A stretch of 64,000 nt of DNA from Streptomyces sp. T39 (lineage in GTDB: Bacteria; Actinomycetota; Actinomycetes; Streptomycetales; Streptomycetaceae). The position numbers were made by a program, and so were the translations under genes. The stretch spans positions 1,714,796-1,778,795 of the forward strand of contig NZ_RDBP01000012.1 of the NCBI RefSeq assembly GCF_008042045.1, in the 5' to 3' direction. The notes below the pieces were generated by a model, which was given only the letters and a program-made list of their open reading frames with translations, made no database searches and was not told the DNA's origin. How positions within the stretch are numbered: position 1 is the stretch's first letter; each line of letters begins with the position of its first letter. This document shows positions 24,362 to 33,446 of the stretch, in pieces.

Positions 24362-26164
24362 GTGAACGGGGGCAGTCGCAGACGACGCCTGACGAGTCGG
24401 CTCTCGGCCAGCAGCGCGTCGGTGGCGCCCTCCGGAAGCCGCGGGCTGCGCGACCGCCGCGGCCGCGGCCGGCCCGCGCCCGACCGGACCACCACCAGCG
24501 GCCGGCTCGCCTGGCTGAACTCCGCGAGCACCCGCATCGGCACCACCCTGGACCTGGAGCGGACGGCGCAGGAGCTGGCCGAGTTCACCGTGCCCCGCTT
24601 CGCCGACGCGGCCGCCGTCGACATCCTGGAGGACGTGCTGCGCGGCGAGGAGGGGTCCCGCTGGACGGGCTCCGGCATCCCCGCGAGCCGGGCCGTGGCG
24701 GTCTGCGCGGTCGACTCGCTCTCCTCGCTGGAACCGACCCCGGTGGGCGTGACCATCAGGCGGCCCGAGACCGCGCACGAGACCCTGCTGCACCGCTACT
24801 GCCTCCGCCAGGGCAAGCCGGTGCTGGTCAGCCGTATGGAGGACGCCGACTTCGAACGGGTCGCCCCCACTCCGAGCGCCGCGGACAAGATGCGGGTCAC
24901 CGGGGTGCACAGCTATCTGGCCGTGCCCCTGATCGCCCGCGGGGTCCTGCTGGGCACGGCCGACTTCGTCCGGGGCGCCGGCAGCAGGCCGTTCTCCACC
25001 ACCGATCTGGCGCTCGCCGAGCAACTGGCTTCCCGGGCCGCGGTCTTCATCGACAACGCGCGCCTCTACGGCCGTGAGCGCGAACATGTGATCACCCTGC
25101 AGCGCAGTCTGCTGCCCCGCGCCACGCCCCTGACGCCGGGCCTTGACGTGCACGCGGAGTACGCGCCCGCGGTCGCCGCCCGGGGCGTCGGCGGCGACTG
25201 GTACGACGTCATGGCCCTGCCCGGCGGCCGGACCGCCCTCATGGTCGGGGACGTGATGGGCCACGGGCTGCCGGCGGCCGCCACCATGGGGCGGCTGCGT
25301 GCCGTCGGCCGGACGCTGATGACCCTGGACACCGCGCCGGAGCGGATCCTCGCCCGGCTCGACCTCGCCACCCGCGACCTGGAGGACGAGCAGGTCGCCA
25401 CCTGTCTGTGCGCCGTCTACGACCCCGCCGACAAGAGCTTCACCTTCGCCAGCGCCGGTCACCTCCCGCCGCTGCTGCTCGACGGCCGGGGAGGCGCGGC
25501 CTTCCTGGAGGTGCCCATCGGGGCGCCGCTGGGCGCCGGCGTCATCCCGTACGACCCGCTGCGGGTGACCGCCGCCGAGGGCAGCCACCTCGCGCTCTAC
25601 ACCGACGGGCTGGTGAAGAACCGCGCGGACGACGTGGACGTCCAGCTCGACCGGCTGCGGGCCAAGGCGATGGCGCTGGGGCCCGGCAGGCTGGAGGAGG
25701 GGGAGCTGCTCGCCGAGGCGCCCAACGCGTTCCGGATCGACGAGGCGGTGCTGCTCGTCGCCCGTACGACCCCGGAACCGGGCGACGACCTGAAGGTCTG
25801 GACGCTGCCCCGGGAGGGGAACGTGGCGTCCGCGGCCCGCCGCCTGGTCACCGAACAGCTCGGCGTCTGGGGCCTGTCGGATCTGACCGACGTCAGCGAA
25901 CTGGTCGTCAGCGAACTGGTCGGCAACGCCCTGCGCTACGGCAACGGCCCCGGCCAGCTGCGCCTGCTGCGCGGCGAACGCCTCACCGTCGAGGTCTCCG
26001 ACACCGGCCCCGACCTGCCCCAGATCCAGCACGCCGACGTCAGCGACGAGGGCGGGCGCGGGCTCCAGCTCATCAACATGCTCTGCCGGCGCTGGGGTTC
26101 CTGCCGCACGGTGACCGGCAAGGTGGTGTGGGCGGAGCAGAACATCGCCCCGCAGGCGTACTGA
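24362..26164 (+). CDS. GAF-SpoIIE phosphatase-histidine kinase-like ATPase protein
   Basis: A 600-residue cytosolic regulator. After a basic, Ser-rich 45 residues comes a GAF sensor domain (about 50-235). The PP2C/SpoIIE phosphatase runs from about 245 to 460, with metal-binding motifs GGDWYDVMAL, VGDVMGHGLPAA and SAGHLPPLLL. The last 130 residues are an HATPase_c domain of the anti-sigma (RsbW-like) type, with ELVVSELVGNALRYGNG as the N box and RGLQLINMLCRRWG. Such proteins usually act in partner-switching control of sigma factors, combining phosphatase and kinase functions. No anti-anti-sigma gene is adjacent, so its partner is unidentified. The start is a GTG at 24362. Confidence 0.9.
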   Translation: MNGGSRRRRLTSRLSASSASVAPSGSRGLRDRRGRGRPAPDRTTTSGRLAWLNSASTRIGTTLDLERTAQELAEFTVPRFADAAAVDILEDVLRGEEGSRWTGSGIPASRAVAVCAVDSLSSLEPTPVGVTIRRPETAHETLLHRYCLRQGKPVLVSRMEDADFERVAPTPSAADKMRVTGVHSYLAVPLIARGVLLGTADFVRGAGSRPFSTTDLALAEQLASRAAVFIDNARLYGREREHVITLQRSLLPRATPLTPGLDVHAEYAPAVAARGVGGDWYDVMALPGGRTALMVGDVMGHGLPAAATMGRLRAVGRTLMTLDTAPERILARLDLATRDLEDEQVATCLCAVYDPADKSFTFASAGHLPPLLLDGRGGAAFLEVPIGAPLGAGVIPYDPLRVTAAEGSHLALYTDGLVKNRADDVDVQLDRLRAKAMALGPGRLEEGELLAEAPNAFRIDEAVLLVARTTPEPGDDLKVWTLPREGNVASAARRLVTEQLGVWGLSDLTDVSELVVSELVGNALRYGNGPGQLRLLRGERLTVEVSDTGPDLPQIQHADVSDEGGRGLQLINMLCRRWGSCRTVTGKVVWAEQNIAPQAY

Positions 26165-26226
26165 CACCCGCCGCCGGCGCCGTCCCGCTCCGGGGGGTGT
26201 CGGTCCCGCCCTCTAGCGTGTCGGCC

Positions 26227-27045
26227 ATGACCGATCATCCGAAGGAGACCGGAGCGGCCGGCGTTCTCGGCCGCTTCCGCGCGGAGGCGGCCTCGCGGGG
26301 TCTGCCGTCCGCCGAGGTGGCGGAGTGGATACGGACCGTGCTGCCGATGGCAGGGCTGGCGGACCGCGGTGAGGGGGTGGCCGCCGGCCGGTTCGGCGGC
26401 GATCCGCCGCTGCCGCCCGATGCGCCGGATCCCTCCAGCCCCTTCGTCGCCTCCGTCGACTGCGCCGCCCTCCCGCCCGGAGCAGCCGGGCTGCCCCTTC
26501 CGTCCGACGGCCACCTGCTGTTCTTCGTCCACCCCGACCTCGACGCCGACGGGCCCGACGCCGGGGCGGTGCGGTACGTGCCGGCCGGGACGCCGACGGT
26601 GCCCCGGCGCTGGGACGGGGACCGGGAACCGTTCGAGGAGCGCGCACTGTTCGCGGTGCCCGGCACGCTCTCCCCGCAGCGGCCCGAGGACTTCGTTCAG
26701 GGGCGGTGGAGCGTACCGGAGCTGTCGCACTACGCCCTCGCGCGCCGTCTCGACGACGCCTGGCAGGACGCGATCGGCGGCGAGGACGCGGACGGCGGAC
26801 CCCGCGAGGACGCCTGGTTCCGGCTCGGCGGCAATCCGCTGACCCGGAACACCCATCCGGTGCGGTACGCGGCCGCCCGGAGCGGGCCGCCGGGCGAGGG
26901 CGTGGACGACTGGGTGCTGCTGGCCGCCTGGCTGTGCGGCTCCGACGTCGAGGATCTGGACGACGGCGTCGTCCACTGGGTGATCCCCCGCCGGGACCTG
27001 GCCGCACTGCGCTTCGACCGGGTCCAGGTCCACGTGGAGATCTGA
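26227..27045 (+). CDS. YwqG/DUF1963 family protein
   Basis: A 272-residue protein with the DUF1963 (YwqG) architecture. An N-terminal helical stretch (to about 45) precedes a beta-rich core with GHLLFFVHPDLDADG near residues 95-110 and YVPAGTPTVPRRWDGD near 120. The conserved RLGGNPLTRNTHPV in the second half matches the loop where relatives read GG.p.piQ. VDDWVLLAAWLCGSD follows near the C-terminus. There is no signal peptide or metal site. It lies 62 bases after the phosphatase gene and may be co-transcribed. Function of the family is unknown. The ATG at 26227 is the first that excludes low-complexity sequence. Confidence 0.8.
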   Translation: MTDHPKETGAAGVLGRFRAEAASRGLPSAEVAEWIRTVLPMAGLADRGEGVAAGRFGGDPPLPPDAPDPSSPFVASVDCAALPPGAAGLPLPSDGHLLFFVHPDLDADGPDAGAVRYVPAGTPTVPRRWDGDREPFEERALFAVPGTLSPQRPEDFVQGRWSVPELSHYALARRLDDAWQDAIGGEDADGGPREDAWFRLGGNPLTRNTHPVRYAAARSGPPGEGVDDWVLLAAWLCGSDVEDLDDGVVHWVIPRRDLAALRFDRVQVHVEI

Positions 27046-27056
27046 GCACGGTCACC

Positions 27057-27096
27057 GGGCCGGGCCCACCGCGCCTCCCGTGAGGCGGCCCGGCCC
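27057..27096. terminator. Hairpin between convergent DUF1963 and FtsX-type genes
   Basis: GGGCCGGGCC (27057-27066) can pair with GGCCCGGCCC (27087-27096) over a 20-base loop, a 10-bp GC-only stem. It fills most of the 53-base convergent gap and may stop transcription from both sides. No T-tract follows. Confidence 0.45.
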
Positions 27097-27098
27097 CC

Positions 27099-29228
27099 TC
27101 ACCGGCTGCCGCCCCGCGGGCAGGCCGCCGTGGCGCAGACCACCGCGATCACCGCGCACACGCCCGCCGCCGACGCGGCCTCGCCCCACGGCACGGCAAT
27201 CGCCACCGGGGCGCCGAGCGCCCACAGAGCGGCCGCCATGCCGCCGAGGTCGACGGCCGCGACCAGCGCGCCGAGCACGGTGCCCACGGCCACCGCGAGC
27301 AGGGCCTCGCCCGCCACCGTCCGCAGCACCTGCGCGCGGGTGGCGCCGGCCAGCCGGAGTGCGGCCGTCTCGTCCCGCCGGGCGGCCGTCGCCATCAGCA
27401 GGGTGCCCGCCAGGGAGATCGCCGTGTAGAGGAGGGCGACCCCGAGGACGACGAGCAGCCCGAGCCGTGTCTGCGGGCTCGTCCGCGGATGGACCGCCGC
27501 GGCCCAGGCGTCGGCGGTGCGGACCGTGCCCCCGGTGGCCGCCCGCAGGGCGTCCGCCGCGCCGGCCCGGTCCGTGCCGGGGGCGAGTCCCACGTCGATC
27601 CGGTCGACGGCGGTGCCCGGAGCGTTGGCGGCGGTGACGAAGACGGAGTCGCCGCCCGCGCCCGCGGCGATGACGGCGGCGATCCGCAGGCGGGCGGGAC
27701 GCCCGTCGCCGAGCCGGACGGCGACGTGTTCGCCCACCGTCCGCCGCTGCCACTCCTCGCTGACCACGATCGAGCCGTCGTCGAGGTCCCGCACGTCACC
27801 GGCGACGACCGGGAGCCGGGCGAGGCCCGCGAAGGCGGCCGCGTCCGTGACCCCGCGTGCCCCGTACCTGATCAGCGCGGTGTCCTCCTCGCGCACGAAG
27901 ACGCTCGTCGGCGCGGACGGGGAGACCTCGGCCCCGGGCAGCCGGGGGACCGTCAGGTCCTCACCGGTGACGACCAGCTGGGCCGCGGTGCGCGCACGGG
28001 CCTCGGCCGCGCGGGACGACGTCACCGTCCCGGCGGAGCCGAGCAGCGAGCCGGTGAGCGCGACGATCACCAGGACGGGGGCCGCGACGGCCGAGGTACG
28101 GCGCACCGCGGCGGCCGTGTTCTCGCGGACGAGGAGGCCCACTCCGCCCCGGGTCATCGGCAGCAGCCGGACGACCCGGCGCACCAGCAGCGGACAGAGC
28201 AGTGCGACCGCGGTGATCAGGAGCATCGGCCGGGTGATCCAGGTCTTGCGCCCCAGCAGGTCCGCCGGGTCGGTGGCGAGCCCCCACAGCAGCAGACCGA
28301 CGCCGGCGAGCGCGAGGACGGCGCCGGTGACGAGCCGCCCGCGCGGCAGGACGCCGGTGTCCACGTCGGCGTCGCGCAGCGCCTCGGCGGGCCGGACCCG
28401 GCCCGCCCGCCGCGAGGCGGCCCACACGCCGGCCACGGCGACCAGCAGCCCGGTCCAGAAGGCGGCGTGGAACGGCCAGTGCACGTCCGCCCGCACGGCG
28501 AACCAGTCGGGCGCCACCGCGCCGTCGACCAGCAGCCGGGCCAGTGACGGCGCGCCCAGGGCGCCGAGCACGCACCCGGCGGCCGAGGCGGCCGTCCCCG
28601 TCACCAGGGCTTCGGTGAGCAGCACCCGGCGCACCTGGCCGGGTGTGGCGCCGGCGGTGCGCAGCAGCCCGAACTCGCGCCGGCGCAGGGCCACCGCGAA
28701 GGCGAACGTGGAGGCGACGACGAAGACGGAGACGAAGGCGGCCACGCCGCCGGCGGTGCCGAGCAGGGCGTTCACGGCGACCAGCGCCTGTGCGTCCCGC
28801 TGCGTCCGGGCGTCGGCGCGCGCACGGTCGTCGCCGGTGAGCACCCGGGCCCGGTCGTCCACGAGGGCGCGGACCGCGGAGGCCGGTGCGTCGACGCCGA
28901 CGGCGTCGGGTCCGCCGGCGCGGACCACGGTCCCCAGGGCACCCAGTTCGCGGACGAGATCCTTGTCCACAGGGTGTGGACGGTCGAGCCGCTTCGACAC
29001 CTCGGCGGTGCCGGGGCCGCGCCGCACCTCGACGGTGAGCGTGTCATGACCCATCACCACCACCGGCGACGACGCGAAACGTTCCGGTGCCCGGCGGGGG
29101 GCGTCGAGGGTGGAGGCGAGGCCGAGGCCCATGGTGGTGAGCAGGGCGACCCCGAGCGTCAGCGCGACGAAGCTCGCGGCGAACGTGGCCCAGTGGGAGC
29201 GGAGCCGGGCGAGGGCGACGGTCAGCAC
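27099..29228 (-). CDS. FtsX-type ABC transporter permease (MacB-like)
   Basis: A 709-residue membrane protein with two FtsX domains. The first helix is at about 13-36 (WATFAASFVALTLGVALLTT), followed by an extracellular part to about 155. The first three-helix FtsX core runs 155-275 (NALLGTAGGVAAFVSVFVVA, RREFGLLRTAGATPGQVRRV). The second begins near 590 (TRLGLLVVLGVALLYTAISL, ETAALRLAGATRAQVLRT). RRTAG-type coupling loops face the ATPase. The GTG start at 29228 overlaps the stop of the ATPase gene by seven bases. Together they form an ABC exporter or mechanotransmission pair; the cargo is unknown. No two-component regulator is adjacent. Confidence 0.9.
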   Translation of the reverse strand: MLTVALARLRSHWATFAASFVALTLGVALLTTMGLGLASTLDAPRRAPERFASSPVVVMGHDTLTVEVRRGPGTAEVSKRLDRPHPVDKDLVRELGALGTVVRAGGPDAVGVDAPASAVRALVDDRARVLTGDDRARADARTQRDAQALVAVNALLGTAGGVAAFVSVFVVASTFAFAVALRRREFGLLRTAGATPGQVRRVLLTEALVTGTAASAAGCVLGALGAPSLARLLVDGAVAPDWFAVRADVHWPFHAAFWTGLLVAVAGVWAASRRAGRVRPAEALRDADVDTGVLPRGRLVTGAVLALAGVGLLLWGLATDPADLLGRKTWITRPMLLITAVALLCPLLVRRVVRLLPMTRGGVGLLVRENTAAAVRRTSAVAAPVLVIVALTGSLLGSAGTVTSSRAAEARARTAAQLVVTGEDLTVPRLPGAEVSPSAPTSVFVREEDTALIRYGARGVTDAAAFAGLARLPVVAGDVRDLDDGSIVVSEEWQRRTVGEHVAVRLGDGRPARLRIAAVIAAGAGGDSVFVTAANAPGTAVDRIDVGLAPGTDRAGAADALRAATGGTVRTADAWAAAVHPRTSPQTRLGLLVVLGVALLYTAISLAGTLLMATAARRDETAALRLAGATRAQVLRTVAGEALLAVAVGTVLGALVAAVDLGGMAAALWALGAPVAIAVPWGEAASAAGVCAVIAVVCATAACPRGGSR

Positions 29229-29947
29229 GCGACGGCCTCCAGTCCCGCGAGACGGGCGGCGACGACGTCGGCGGCCGGGGCCGCCATGTCCCCCGCGACC
29301 CGCCCGTCGACGAGGAACACCACCCGGTCGGCGAAGGACGCGGCCACGGGGTCGTGGGTGACCATCACGACGGTTTGGCCCTCGGTGTCCACCAGGTCCC
29401 TGAGCATGCCGAGCACCTCGCGGCTGGTGACCGTGTCCAGCGCACCGGTCGGCTCGTCGCCGAACAGCACGGCGGGCCGGGTGATCAGCGCGCGGGCGAG
29501 CGCCACGCGCTGCTGCTGGCCGCCGGACAGCTGCGCGGGCCGGTGTCCCGCGCGCTGCCGCAGGCCGACCCGGTCCAGCGCGTCGAGCACGGCGGTCCGG
29601 GCGGGCCGCCGGCCGGCGAGGCGCAGCGGCAGCGCGACGTTCTGCGCGGCGGTCAGGGAGGGGATCAGGTTGTACGCCTGGAACACGAAGCCGACGCGCT
29701 CCCGGCGCAGCAGGGTGAGCCGCCGTTCGCTCAGCCCGTCGATCGCTGTGCCGTCGATCTCGACGCGCCCGGAGGTGGGGCGGTCGATCCCGGCCGCGCA
29801 GTTCAGCAGCGTGGTCTTGCCGGAGCCCGAGGGCCCCATCACGGCGGTGAAGGTCCCGCGGGCGAAGTCGAGGCGGACCCCGTCGAGCGCGGTGACACCG
29901 CGGTGGACGCGGCGGACATCGGTGAGCCGTACGGCGGGTGGGTTCAT
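29222..29947 (-). CDS. ABC transporter ATP-binding protein (LolD/MacB-like)
   Basis: A 241-residue ATPase of the FtsE/LolD class. Walker A is GPSGSGKTTLL, the Q-loop VFQAYNLIPSLTAAQNVALPL, the signature LSGGQQQRVALARAL, Walker B VLFGDEPTGALD, and the switch His is in VMVTHDPVAA. The D-loop-plus-TGALD variant is characteristic of FtsX-type exporters. It is the first gene of a two-gene operon, with the permease overlapping by seven bases. It is divergent from the DUF2786 gene across 115 bases that would hold both promoters. The ATG at 29947 was chosen; the upstream frame is antisense to the neighbouring gene. Confidence 0.93.
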   Translation of the reverse strand: MNPPAVRLTDVRRVHRGVTALDGVRLDFARGTFTAVMGPSGSGKTTLLNCAAGIDRPTSGRVEIDGTAIDGLSERRLTLLRRERVGFVFQAYNLIPSLTAAQNVALPLRLAGRRPARTAVLDALDRVGLRQRAGHRPAQLSGGQQQRVALARALITRPAVLFGDEPTGALDTVTSREVLGMLRDLVDTEGQTVVMVTHDPVAASFADRVVFLVDGRVAGDMAAPAADVVAARLAGLEAVAC

Positions 29948-30062
29948 GCCCCAAGGCTTCCGTCCGGGCCCGCGCCGGTCACGACCACGAAGGGGCGTCC
30001 CGGGGGTAGTGCCTGCCCTACCCCCGGGATGCTGCCACCGGCCCCGTGACACCATCGCCTGT

Positions 30063-31196
30063 GTGAGCACGGTCGAGAAGGCGCTGGCCGCGGCGCTGTA
30101 CGCGGAGGGCGACGACGCCCTGGACACGGCGGCGTCCCTCCTCGCCGCCGACCCCGCGGCGGACGCGGAACTGGACCGGCGGGGGGAGCTGCTCCTGCGC
30201 GGGGCCTGGGAGCGCGGATGGCAGCCGGAGGACGTCGCCCGGCTGGTCCGGCGCGAACTGGACGACGCGCACGGCCGGCTCTTCGCCGGCCTGGCCGTCG
30301 CCGAGTCCGCGGCCTACGGCGAGCGGCTCCCGCCGCGCTGGCGGGCCCAGCTCGCGGGCCTGGCCGGCGGTGAGCCGTACCGGGCGGACCGCTTCACCCG
30401 CGCCACCGCGGTGCTGGAGCTGTACCGGCTGCTGGCACGTCTGCCGCGCATCGAGCCGGTCGCCCCGCCGCCCGGCGGCAGCACGCTCGCCGCGCCTCCC
30501 CCGGCCCACGAGCCCCGGATGCTGACCCGGGTGCGGGCCCTGCTCGCCAAGGCGGAGGCGACGGGCTTCCCGCAGGAGGCCGAGGCCCTGACGGCGAAGG
30601 CCCAGGAGCTGATGGCCCGGCACAGCATCGACGAGGCCGTCCTCGCCCACGGCGCCCCCTCGGACCACTCGCCGTCCGCCTGCCGCATCGGCGTGGACGC
30701 CCCCTACGAGACGGCCAAGGCGGTCCTCCTCGACGCCGTCGCCACGGCCAACCGCTGCCGGGCCGTGTGGAACGGCGCGTACGGCTTCTCCACGGTCGTC
30801 GGCTTCGAGGGGGACCTCGAAGCCGTGGAGCTGCTGTACACCTCTCTCCTGGTGCAGGGCACGACGGCGATGACGGTGGCCGAGTCGGCGCAGCGCGCCG
30901 GCGGCCGCAAGCGCACCAAGACCTTCCGGCAGTCGTTCTGGACGGCCTACGCGGCCCGTCTGGGCGACCATCTCGCCGCGGTCGCGGAGGAGGTGGTGAC
31001 CGGTGACCTGCTGCCGGTGCTCGCGACCCGCGAGCTGGCCGTCACCGACCGGACCGACAAGATGTTCCCGCGGACGACCACGACCCGGGTGCGCGGCGCG
31101 ACGGACCCCGAGGGCTGGCGCGACGGCACGTCGGCCGCGGACCGCGCCCGCCCCGCGGGGCCGCACCGGCCCCGGCTGCGGGGCCGCGACGGCTGA
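30063..31196 (+). CDS. DUF2786 domain protein
   Basis: A 377-residue protein of a Streptomyces family. The N-terminal 150 residues are helical and Ala/Glu/Arg-rich. The DUF2786 motif follows at about 155-195 (RMLTRVRALLAKAEATGFPQ, EAEALTAKAQELMARHSID). A second domain has AVATANRCRAVWNGAYGFS and FEGDLEAVELLYTSLLVQ, then KRTKTFRQSFWTAYAARLG. I recall the same arrangement, of unknown function, in SprT-like or phage-linked contexts. I chose the GTG at 30063, since upstream sequence runs antisense through the ABC ATPase. It converges on lutC with a 25-base gap. Confidence 0.85.
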   Translation: MSTVEKALAAALYAEGDDALDTAASLLAADPAADAELDRRGELLLRGAWERGWQPEDVARLVRRELDDAHGRLFAGLAVAESAAYGERLPPRWRAQLAGLAGGEPYRADRFTRATAVLELYRLLARLPRIEPVAPPPGGSTLAAPPPAHEPRMLTRVRALLAKAEATGFPQEAEALTAKAQELMARHSIDEAVLAHGAPSDHSPSACRIGVDAPYETAKAVLLDAVATANRCRAVWNGAYGFSTVVGFEGDLEAVELLYTSLLVQGTTAMTVAESAQRAGGRKRTKTFRQSFWTAYAARLGDHLAAVAEEVVTGDLLPVLATRELAVTDRTDKMFPRTTTTRVRGATDPEGWRDGTSAADRARPAGPHRPRLRGRDG

Positions 31197-31221
31197 ACCG
31201 GCGGGCGGGCGCGGCGCGTCG

Positions 31222-31863
31222 TCACACGTCGGTGCGGACGACGACGACCAGCGTGCGGGGGCCGTGGACGCCCTCCACCCGTTCCAGCTCGATGTCGGAG
31301 GTCGCGGAGGGGCCGCTGATCAGCGTCGTGGGCCGCCCGGGGACGAGACGGGCGAGAGCCTCCGGCACCCCGGCCTCCACCGTGGAGAGGTCCACCACGC
31401 ACACGTGGAGGTCCGGCACGAGCGACAGGGCCCGCCGCCCCTGGTCCGGCGAGGCGTCCAGGAACACCGTCCCGGTCTCGGCGCAGCCCGCGGCCGACGC
31501 GGTGACCACTCCGTCGAGCGCTTCGAGGTCCCGCGGGGGCACCCCGGCGGAGTCCTCGTGCACCTCCCCGTCCCAGTCGGCGAGCCAGCCCCGGTCGAGC
31601 CCGGCCGGCACACCGACCCGGCGGGCGCCGCGGTCGGCGAGTGCCCGGGCGACGGCCGCCGCCGTGCCGTCGGCCGTGCAGGTGAGGACCGTGGCCCGGT
31701 AGTCGGTGAGCCGGTCCGTGAAGAGGGCGAGACGCTCGTCGTCGGGCAGGCTGCGCCCGGTGCGGTACGCCCGGGGGACCGCGGTCTCCCGGGGCGGTGC
31801 GAGGGCGAGCGCGTCGCGGACGCGGCCGAGCACGGTGTCCCGCGCGCTGGTGCCGGTGGTCAC
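31222..31863 (-). CDS. lutC: Lactate utilisation protein C (LUD domain)
   Basis: A 213-residue cytosolic protein with the LUD/DUF162 fold. Conserved pieces are ALADRGARRVGVPAGLD, VVTASAAGCAETGTVFLDAS and LISGPSATSDIELERVEGVH, which ends with the family's HGP motif. With LutA and LutB it forms the iron-sulfur enzyme complex that oxidises L-lactate to pyruvate. The GTG start at 31863 overlaps the lutB stop by GTGA, so it is the third gene of a tightly coupled operon. Confidence 0.92.
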   Translation of the reverse strand: MTTGTSARDTVLGRVRDALALAPPRETAVPRAYRTGRSLPDDERLALFTDRLTDYRATVLTCTADGTAAAVARALADRGARRVGVPAGLDRGWLADWDGEVHEDSAGVPPRDLEALDGVVTASAAGCAETGTVFLDASPDQGRRALSLVPDLHVCVVDLSTVEAGVPEALARLVPGRPTTLISGPSATSDIELERVEGVHGPRTLVVVVRTDV

Positions 31864-33446
31864 TGGTCCTCCTGGTCGTCGCCGTGCGTCTGCCCGTCGG
31901 CGCGCCGCCGGTCGCCCTCGCGGGCCGCCTCGCGCAGCGCCGCCGCGCCCTCGTCGGAGGCGAACCAGGCGCGGAAGGTCTGCTTCGGGGGCGCGGGGGT
32001 GTCCCTGGTGTCGCTCCAGCCGGAGAAGGGAGGCGGCAGCCGGCCGATGGTGCCGTCCCGTCCCGCGACCGCGCGGCCCAGCCGCGCGGTGCGCTGCGCG
32101 GCCGTCCACAGCCGGGGGCGTCCCATGACGGCGGCGGCCGCCCGCATGGCGAGCCGCTCCGCCGAGCGGCCGGACTCCTCGGTCTTCTGGTGCCGCAGTT
32201 CGACCAGCAGCGCGGGGATGTCGATCTTCACCGGGCAGGCGTCGTAGCAGGCGCCGCACAGTGTCGAGGCGTACGGCAGCGAGCTGTTGGGGTCGTCGTC
32301 GGCGGCGTGCATCCCGGCGAGCTGGGGCGTGAGCACCGCGCCGATGGGGCCCGGGTAGGTGGAGCCGTAGGCGTGGCCGCCGACCCTCTCGTACACGGGG
32401 CAGACGTTGAGGCAGGCCGAGCAGCGGATGCAGTTGAGCGCCTGGCGCCCCACCGCGTCGGCGAGCGCGGCGGTCCGCCCGTTGTCGAGGAGGACCAGAT
32501 GGAAGTCCTGGGGGCCGTCCCCCTCGGTGACGCCCGTCCACAGGGAGGTGTACGGGTTCATCCGCTCGCCGGTGGAGGAGCGGGGCAGCAACTGGAGGAA
32601 GACCTCCAGGTCCTGGTGGAGCGGCAGGACCTTCTCGATGCCCATCACCGTGATGAGCGTCTCGGGCAGGGTCAGGCACATCCGGCCGTTGCCCTCGGAC
32701 TCGACCACGCCCAGCGTGCCGGTCTCGGCGATGCCGAAGTTCGCCCCCGAGACGGCGACCCGGGTGCTCATGAACTTCTCGCGCAGATAGGCGCGGGCGG
32801 CGGCCGCCAGGTGCTCCGGGACCGAGTCGAGCTCCGGGTCGACGCCCGGGATCTCCTTCAGGAAGATCTCGCGGATCTCGTCGCGGTTGCGGTGGATCGC
32901 GGGCACCAGGATGTGCGACGGCCGGTCGTGGCCGAGCTGCACGATCAGTTCGGCGAGGTCCGTCTCCCAGGGGGTGATCCCTGCTTCCTCCAGGTGCTCG
33001 TTGAGCCCGATCTCCTGGGTGGCCATCGACTTGACCTTGATGACCTCGTCGCTGCCGGTCGCTCTGACCAGGCGGGTGACGATCTCGTTGGCCTCCGCGC
33101 CGTCACGGGCCCAGTGCACGGTGCCGCCGCGTTCGGTGACCTTGCGCTCCAGTTCCTCCAGGAGCCCGGGCAGCCGGTTCAGGGCGTCGGTCTTGATCGC
33201 GGCGCCCGCGTCGCGCAGCTCCTCCCAGTCCGGCAGTTCACCGGTCACGGCGAGCCGCTTGCCGCGGATCGTGTGGGTGGCGCGTCCGAGGTTGCGGCGC
33301 AGTTGCTCGTTGCGCAGCTCGCCCGCGGCGGCGCGGGGGAACGCCTCCTCGCCGCGGAGGTTGCCGTCGCCGTACGGGACGCGCGGCGGGCGGGCGGGCA
33401 TGCCGAGGAAGGTGCTCCCGGGCTGCCGGGGCTTCGGGCGGCTCAT
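31860..33446 (-). CDS. lutB: Lactate utilisation iron-sulfur protein B
   Basis: A 528-residue protein joining a LUD domain (about 60-310, with VVESEGNGRMCLTLPETLIT and the preceding NFGIAETGTLG) to a ferredoxin-like part. The two 4Fe-4S sites are CIRCSACLNVCP at about 340 and CGACYDACP at about 392. The C-terminus carries the LutB extension ending in a low-complexity acidic tail, with the FSGWSDTRDTPAPPKQTFRA stretch typical of the family. The N-terminus (MSRPKPRQPGSTFLGMP) is also family-like. It overlaps lutA upstream by ATGA and lutC downstream by GTGA. It takes part in L-lactate oxidation in the cytoplasm. Confidence 0.95.
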   Translation of the reverse strand: MSRPKPRQPGSTFLGMPARPPRVPYGDGNLRGEEAFPRAAAGELRNEQLRRNLGRATHTIRGKRLAVTGELPDWEELRDAGAAIKTDALNRLPGLLEELERKVTERGGTVHWARDGAEANEIVTRLVRATGSDEVIKVKSMATQEIGLNEHLEEAGITPWETDLAELIVQLGHDRPSHILVPAIHRNRDEIREIFLKEIPGVDPELDSVPEHLAAAARAYLREKFMSTRVAVSGANFGIAETGTLGVVESEGNGRMCLTLPETLITVMGIEKVLPLHQDLEVFLQLLPRSSTGERMNPYTSLWTGVTEGDGPQDFHLVLLDNGRTAALADAVGRQALNCIRCSACLNVCPVYERVGGHAYGSTYPGPIGAVLTPQLAGMHAADDDPNSSLPYASTLCGACYDACPVKIDIPALLVELRHQKTEESGRSAERLAMRAAAAVMGRPRLWTAAQRTARLGRAVAGRDGTIGRLPPPFSGWSDTRDTPAPPKQTFRAWFASDEGAAALREAAREGDRRRADGQTHGDDQEDQ